Below, in pieces: positions 35,119-40,705 of a stretch of 40,705 bases of DNA. This DNA comes from Udeniomyces pyricola (Eukaryota > Basidiomycota > Tremellomycetes > Cystofilobasidiales > Mrakiaceae), in assembly GCA_039545295.1 (NCBI GenBank), contig BCIK01000025.1:1-40705 (forward strand), written 5' to 3'. Under the pieces are notes generated by a model, which was not told the DNA's origin, searched no databases, and saw only the letters and a list, made by a program, of their open reading frames with translations. The stretch's first letter is position 1, and each line of letters begins with the position of its first letter. The position numbers and the translations under genes are program-made.

Positions 35119-37180
35119 ATGCACTCTGCTCTATCCATTCTGATTGCTGCTCTGGCAGGAACCGCCCAGCTCGCTACAGCCCATCCTACAGACCTATCTG
35201 CTGCCTCACAGAAAAGATGCGTCGCCACCATTTCTTCCATTGCTGACGTTGCAGCGGCAAAAGCGTAGGTTTACACTTCGCGTCCTATGGTAGCAGCATG
35301 TCTCCCACTTGTCAGTTTTTGTTCTGATAAACCAGCTTGGGTATGCATCTCAGATGCACCACCATCAACATCAACTCATTCACTGTCCCAGCCAAGCAGG
35401 GTATCGACCTCAGCGGGCTCCTCACAGGTAAAGCATCGGAAGCAATCTGTTCGACTGCCGTGTTCACATGTTTCTATCGACCCCACAGCGATCGACGACC
35501 CTGACTTGTTTTGATTCGATGTTATTATAGGAACCCAAATCAACTTGAACGGCGACCTCACCTTTACTGCTGCCAACTGGGATGGCCCTCTGTTGACAAT
35601 CGACGGCACAAACGTCGCTTTCCAGGGCAATGGACACACTCTCGACGGCCAAGGGGCTCAAGTCTGGGACTCGTACGTTCGACGTCAAACCTCCGAGGAA
35701 TGCACCTTTGTCGTATCTTCTTGGCTATCTCCCCTCACTGACATCAACCATCTGCTCGGCGATCGTACGCAACAGACTCGGTAGCAACGACGGCGCCAGC
35801 ACCAAGGTTCGATCGCAGAACCTGTGTTATGACCATACTCGTTGTGGGTTTTTCTGACCCACTCATTCGTTTGGCAGGCTTTGTTCGTCAAGCTCAAGCA
35901 CTCTGGCTCATTCGCAAACGTCAACGTCAAGAATTCCCCTCGCCAAGGTATCAACGCCCGCCGACGTCTTGAACGCTGTTCTGACTACATTACGTTACTC
36001 ACGTTCTCTATGTTGCATCTTCCATACTCTTCCAGTGTTCAGCGTCGGCAACAAGGCGGCTCTTCTCATCTCCAAAGTTAACATCGACAATTCTGCCGGC
36101 AATGCCATCTTGGCCTCGACCGGAAAACCAGCTGCCCACAACACAGACGGATTCGACGGTATGTATGTTAGCGAACATCACATTCATCGTGCTCCAGCTT
36201 CCTGAGCGAGCCTCCGTTCTGCCTTACCAGTTTCTTCGACGGATACCACCATCTCCGGATGCACGGTCAACAACCAAGACGATTGCCTTGCCGTGAGCGT
36301 CATCTCCATCTCTACCGCTTCCGAAGTCGATTCTTCTCTCAAAGGAGAAGCCTCTGTATCAGTCCAAAGCTCACCAAGTCGTCTCCTTTCGTTTTCATCA
36401 GATGAATGCAGGCAGCGGACTCATCTTCACGGGGAACACTTGCATCGGCGGTCACGGTATCTCCATTGGCAGCATCGCTAGTGGCAAGACTGTGTCCAAC
36501 GTCAAAATCACCGGCAACACGGTTAAAAGTAGCGACAACGGTATCCGAATTAAAAGTAAGTCCCATCCTATTCGAATGACATCATTCCGGCCGAGATCGT
36601 GTCGGTTTCGTGCTGATGCTTGTGCGAGTTCGCCAATCAATGCCAACATCAGCCATTTATGGAGCTACCGGTGCCAGCGTCTCGGATGTTACCTATACTG
36701 GCAACACGATCTCTGGTATCTCCAAGTATGGTGTCGTGTACGTTGTCCTTGCTCCCTGAATTCCTCTTCAACATGTGTCGTGGACTCTTCAGCATGTCAG
36801 CTTATTGTTCCTTGTACGATTGACCGACAGAATCGAGCAAGATTACGAGAACGGAGGCCCCACAGGCACCGCAACCAATGGCGTTTCCATCTCCAACATC
36901 AACTTTACGGGTGACAAGACTTCCGTCTCCGTCGGCAGTAATGCCCAGGCCGTCTACGTTCTGTGAGTACACCAGTAGTATAACTACCGCTGCCCGAAAG
37001 ACCTGGTCAAGGCTTCAGTGGACTGAAATCACGTTGCCGTGATCCCCATCTCTATCCATCTGTAGATGCGGCTCCAACTCTTGCACAGGAACCTGGGACT
37101 GGTCATCCCTCACTATCTCGGGTGGCAAGAAATCGACCATCTCACCGTCATCTGTACCCATCAAGAACTTCTCTGTCTGA
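35119..37180 (+). CDS. Secreted endopolygalacturonase, glycoside hydrolase family 28
   Basis: Hydrolyses alpha-1,4-galacturonan of pectin outside the cell. Eleven exons give 377 residues: 35119-35264, 35354-35427, 35531-35672, 35776-35806, 35878-35947, 36036-36158, 36231-36292, 36402-36555, 36653-36737, 36831-36962, 37066-37180. A signal peptide covers about 1-21. A dibasic KR (32-33) just before Cys34 is a likely Kex2 processing site, as in ascomycete endopolygalacturonases. All GH28 catalytic motifs are present: NTDGFD (190-195, Asp192), DDC (212-214, both Asp), GGHGISIGS (232-240, His234) and RIK (265-267). The right-handed beta-helix is suggested by repeated Asn/Val/Ile-rich turns. The C-terminal CGSNSC matches the last family disulfide. 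The TATA box and long upstream gap suggest inducible expression. The length and intact motifs indicate an active enzyme. Confidence 0.96.
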
Positions 37181-37829
37181 GCGGCGATGCCGGGACTCAC
37201 CACACTGCTGAGCCTGGCCTTTACTGTCGACAGTCTCTCTAGCAGCTAGCTGCGGTCGAACGTCGATCTGCAGTATGGGTCAGGAGATGGTTGATCGTCA
37301 AGGACTCGTCTATCTATGTTGCTTTACATTTCTGTTGTATATATCGTTATGTACGCGTGTTGTTTCAGTGATTGCTACCTCTCTCGAATGGCGCGAATCG
37401 CGACATGATATACTCGAGCGAGTTCAACAGTTTGATGTAACACGATCAAGAGTCTATCTATACCGATGATGAACGATTTATAAGACACGAATCAACCATT
37501 GCAAAACGATTTGACAGGATTCGGTTTGCCTCGGTCTTGCTTCAGTTTGCTTCGGCATACGATTATTCACCAGACAATAATCATTCATGATTTATATTTC
37601 GAGCTTGGCCCGAGGTTTCCTCCGGCGATTCCCGGTCTTGTCCTCCTTCGCGTCCGTCCACCACCACTACCACCCAAATTCCAAAGTCCAAGACGTGTCA
37701 TCCCGTCCGTCGTCTGGCTGATTAGATCACCGTCGTCTCATCCTCTCATCTTCGACCTCTCACTCTCACCCTCGACCTCTCACCCTCGACCTCTCATCCT
37801 CTCTCTCTCTCGATTTCTCTACCCTCGGC
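37181..37829. other. Intergenic between polygalacturonase and SGT1-family gene
   Basis: A 649-bp gap. From about 37740 to 37815 it holds an imperfect array of CTCGACCTCTCAC and CATCCTCTC units leading into CTCTCTCTCT, directly upstream of the SGT1-family start. No coding or RNA gene was found. Confidence 0.55.
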
Positions 37830-40595
37830 ATGTCCACTCGAGCCTACAACTCACCTTCGATCCCCCAGGACGCCGTCCACTACGCGTTCCACCTACCGTC
37901 GACAGCGTCGACCTCGTTAGCCTCGGCTACCGCTCTCGCCTCGCGCATCACCCATTCCATCCTCCACGACCTCTTGCCTGCGAGTTGGATCTGGCACCGG
38001 GACGCGTTCGAGCTCGTGGCTCGGGACGTCGCGGCGGAGGAACGCGAGGCTCGTTCTGTTGGCAAGACACGGACACCGACACGTCCCGCGCCGGCTGCTG
38101 CTGCTGCCGAGACGGACCAAGGCCAAGAAGGAGGAGCACCGAAAGCTGGGGAGCAGACATGGGTGTTGAGGGGAGTCATGCGTGTAGGGGACTCGATCGA
38201 GGACGAATGGGTCGTCGTTTGGCTCATGCGGCAAGTCACGAAGCTGTATCCGGGTGTCGTTGGGTCGTGAGTGGCTTTTGCTTTTTGTCTTGTCAGTCTG
38301 TCGTGGTGTGTCGAGGTTGGGCTGGGGGGCTCGTGTCGTTCACGTCGCAGGTTGTCATGCGTGTAACATAAGGAGAGAACGAGAGGGCACGCAGCTGTAT
38401 ATATCACACAGCTGTGTGGAGCTCTGACTGATCGACTCAAAGACAGGCCAAGAGACTTGTCAGGTCGAGAGATCTGGCAGAGATCTGGCAACTGACTGAC
38501 TGATCTGATCTGATCTGACCTGATCTGATCTGATCTGACCTGATCTGACCTGGCCTGACCTGGCCTGACCTGATCTGACCTGAGTGAGTGAGCAATTGAC
38601 TGACTGACTAGACGACGCTTGGCATGATACGTCACTCACAGCATATACGACGCCGATGGCGACTTTATCCTCATCGAGGCAGCACATGTCCTTCCTGACT
38701 GGGTCACACCCTCAAACTCGGAAAATCGGGTACGTCCTCCGCTGATCGACCGTTTCGCTCGTTTGTGCTCTTGTCGAGCGGGATGTGGCTTTTTGGTCGA
38801 GATCACGACTGACTAAACGCGTGATGACCTTGAATCCATTTTCGCATCTTCCTCACATCTTCCTCACATCGTCCTCACCTCGTCCTCGAATCCATCTTCG
38901 CATCGTCCTCACATCGTCCTCACATCGACATCACACCGACATCACATCTTGCATCCAGGTCTGGATCACTAACGGACAGCTCCATCTCATCCCGCTCTCA
39001 GTCTCGTCTCCTCGGTCGTCCCTACCACCGAGATCTCTCCGCCGCCAGACCCATGCCGAGTCAGACGACGACGATAACGGCGACAACGGCAATGGCAATG
39101 GCGGCGGCGATGGCTCATCGAGCTCCTCGTCCGGCTGGCTCTCTCCCTCGCTCGCACTGGCCGAGGTCCGCGCAGGTCGTTGGCGGGAACCGACGGTGGA
39201 GCGCGTCGCGTGGGAAAGGGTCGAGGGCTATCCTGGCTCGCTGCGAGAGCACCAGCAGAGGACGACCGTCTGGCTGCCTACCGACATTGCTCGGGCACTG
39301 GCGAGGAAGCCTGAGCTTGTGCAAAAGGCGGTCGAGACGTTCTACACGAGGGACCCTAGCCAGCTGAGGGTTCGTTTGTTCTACCACCTTTCTACCACGT
39401 TTCTACCGCATATGGCGCGGATGTTGCTGTGGATGTTGCTGTGGATGTTGCTGTGGATGTTGCTAGTGATGTTGCTAGTGCTGTTGCTAGTGCTGTTGCT
39501 AGTGCTGTTGCTAGTGCTGTTGCTAGTGCTGTTACTAGTGCCGCCGCTGTCATGTCGACCGGGACATACTGACACATCTCCCACTTGGCGTGCTCCTTCG
39601 TTGCGGCCTTGTGTGTCTGCAGAAAGTCGCCAAGATGCCACGGTTCCCGCCTGCCGACGCCGTCCTCACCCAGATCAGCATGACGCGGACCGCCTACGCC
39701 CAGCTGGAGGGTCAGGAGTTTTGGCCGAGCAAGGCGTTCGGTCGCGAGTGGACGGACGCNATGAGTGCGCCNGAGGACGATGCCTCGCGGCGTGCTGAGC
39801 GACAGGCGAGGACGAGAGGTGTCAAGCTGGTAAGGCCGCGTCTTTGGTGTGTCATCTTTGGTGTGTCATGTGCTGCGATGCGTGTCCTGCACCTTGTCTT
39901 TCGTGTCGCATCTTTTTCTCTTCTTCTCTCTTTTTGCTTCTCTTTCTNCTACATGNGATACTGTACTCTCGATCTCGACCGATGTCTCCCATCCTCCGTT
40001 CTGTATGCAGATATATCGGTGGCGCTGACCCGTCGTATGCCCTTACTTTCCCATCCTTCTTTGCGTCTGACAAACTTCCACCTACTTCCACNNACTTCCA
40101 CTCACTTCCGCTCACTTCCACCCACTTCCATCCACTTCCACTCACTTCCCTTCAGGCCGTCGGATTCGAGATCCTCTGCAGCGAGTCCAAAGGACGAGCA
40201 AAAGAGTTCCCCGCTCTCGATTCGTCAGCTGAGTCTGTGCGTCCGATGCTCTGTTTCGGTGTTTCGGTGTTGGGTGCATGTATCGCATTGGGTTGTCTGG
40301 ATATGTGATCAGCTGACCGATCACTTGCTCGCCCTATACATCTTTGCATGTGTGCGTCCATCTATCCATCTATCCATCTATTTATCCCTGCGTCTTCGCT
40401 TGACACATAGGCCTCGGTCCGCCTGTCGGCTCTCCAGCAAGACGACCAGTTCACACAGTACATGGAAAACCTCGTAAAGGCAGGATGGTATCCAAAGGGC
40501 GAGATCGAGGGCAGCAAGTTGTGGAAGGAGCGAGAGGAAGAGGCCGTCCGGGGCTGGGTGGCGATTGGCAAGAACGGCAGTGGAGACGAGACAAA
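37830..40595 (+). CDS. ECD: SGT1/ecdysoneless family protein, 3' end beyond window
   Basis: SGT1/ecdysoneless family: a nuclear and cytoplasmic protein linked to transcription and pre-mRNA splicing, distinct from the Skp1-binding co-chaperone also called SGT1. Six exons are visible: 37830-38266, 38642-38729, 38959-39369, 39623-39829, 40156-40236, 40411-40595, giving the first 469 residues. Signatures: AVHYAFHLP at the N-terminus, the GDSIEDEWVVVWLMRQVT motif, IYDADGDFILIEAAHVLPDWVTPSNSENRVWITNGQLHLIP, an acidic Gly/Ser insert, then ARALARKPELVQKAVETFYTRDP, MTRTAYAQLEGQEF and GVKLAVGFEIL. Exon 6 ends at a GTGAGT donor; reading through would give an immediate stop (AAG TGA), but the family extends further, so the gene very likely continues past the window. 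Every intron contains a different tandem repeat. Two N bases in exon 4 fall on third positions of GCN and CCN codons. Confidence 0.9.
38491..38612. repeat. CTGAT/CTGAC pentamer array in SGT1 intron 1
   Basis: About twenty units of CTGAT, CTGAC or CTGGC in tandem, ending in TGAGTGAG and TGACTGACTGAC. It lies in the 375-nt first intron of the SGT1-family gene. Confidence 0.9.
38842..38950. repeat. TCCTCACATCG-type array in SGT1 intron 2
   Basis: Imperfect units built on TCCTCACATCG and CATCACATCGA, with a higher-order repeat of GAATCCAT..TTCGCATC, inside the second intron. Confidence 0.85.
39419..39540. repeat. 12-bp minisatellite in SGT1 intron 3
   Basis: Roughly ten tandem 12-bp units, first GGATGTTGCTGT then AGTGCTGTTGCT. 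The unit length is a multiple of three, so it creates artificial open frames on both strands (leucine-rich on plus, Ser-Thr-Asn on minus). Confidence 0.92.
40074..40151. repeat. 10-bp minisatellite in SGT1 intron 4
   Basis: About seven units of CTTCCACTCA and close variants just before the acceptor site of intron 4, where they also form the pyrimidine tract. Two N bases (40092-40093) lie inside. A 15-bp TCTTTGGTGTGTCA duplication occurs at the other end of the same intron (39840-39870). Confidence 0.88.
40352..40386. repeat. CATCTATC repeat in SGT1 intron 5
   Basis: Three to four units of CATCTATC near the end of intron 5, upstream of the acceptor CACATAG. A TTTCGGTG duplication lies near the donor end. 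Confidence 0.85.
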
Positions 40596-40705
40596 GTGAG
40601 TGGTGTGCGCTGACGACATGCTTGGACTCAGTCTGACCTGACGAACGGTCTGGACTGATGGTGTGGTGATGTGGTGATGTGGTGATGTGGTGATGTGGTG
40701 ATGTG
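40596..40705 (+). other. Start of SGT1 intron 6 with GTGGTGAT repeat
   Basis: Begins with a GTGAGT donor. From about 40661 to the window edge it consists of tandem 8-bp units (GATGTGGT). The next exon is outside the window. Confidence 0.7.

Noticed and set aside
39381..39641. Reverse-strand frames with Ser-Thr-Asn or Ala-Thr-Ala-Leu repeats
   Set aside because: They are translations of the 12-bp minisatellite in SGT1 intron 3 and have no other support.
38491..40151. Repeat arrays considered as a CRISPR-like structure
   Set aside because: The units are directly adjacent with no unique spacers, and the host is a eukaryote.
40594..40598. TGA as the natural stop of the SGT1-family protein
   Set aside because: The sequence there is AA|GTGAGT, a consensus donor used throughout the window, and the family extends further, so an intron is more likely.

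Overview
The window is nuclear DNA of an intron-dense basidiomycete fungus. Protein-coding genes are split into many exons by short GT-AG introns, with donors mainly GTGAGT, GTACGT and GTTCGT. CGA is a common arginine codon. The products are clearly fungal: Pho85-type CDK, Nog1, She9/Mdm33, Atg26 sterol glucosyltransferase, Rrp1 and a family 28 polygalacturonase. A decayed open reading frame resembles a repeat-borne protein family common in basidiomycetes. A Tremellomycete-like yeast or relative is my best guess, but this is inference. I rebuilt the gene models by hand, requiring splice sites, reading phase and family similarity to agree.

Layout. 1-1789: no recognisable gene. 1790-3380 (-): transposon-type pseudogene. 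4211-6703 (+): PHO85-like CDK with a glutamine-rich tail. 7157-10620 (+): NOG1. 11146-13371 (+): SHE9/MDM33. 14299-17313 (+): Ser/Thr-rich single-pass membrane protein with a 1-kb first intron. 18260-24635 (-): ATG26, 29 exons. 25609-27457 (-): RRP1, whose two longest introns each carry the same 91-bp C/D box snoRNA-like sequence. 27836-29995 (+): COP9 signalosome subunit 6. 30252-33950 (-): PTM1/GPR107-type seven-transmembrane protein. 35119-37180 (+): secreted endopolygalacturonase. 37830 to about 40595 (+, runs off the window): SGT1/ecdysoneless family protein.

How the genes relate. This is ordinary eukaryotic gene neighbourhood, not an operon. NOG1, RRP1 and the two RRP1-hosted snoRNA copies all serve large ribosomal subunit assembly, so ribosome biogenesis is the one recurrent theme. 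RRP1 and CSN6 are divergently transcribed from a 378-bp gap. The PTM1-like and polygalacturonase genes diverge from a 1.2-kb gap. CSN6/PTM1-like and the membrane protein/ATG26 are convergent pairs.

The strongest novel signal is the pair of intronic C/D snoRNAs. Perfect identity begins at box C and ends one base past box D, while the surrounding intron sequence has diverged. The 16 nt next to box D can pair with a highly conserved large-subunit rRNA segment. Other notable features are micro-exons (6 nt in the CDK, 14 nt in SHE9, 17 and 20 nt in the PTM1-like gene, 21-27 nt in ATG26), tandem repeats in every SGT1 intron, and G-quadruplex motifs in the 1-kb intron and just upstream of RRP1.
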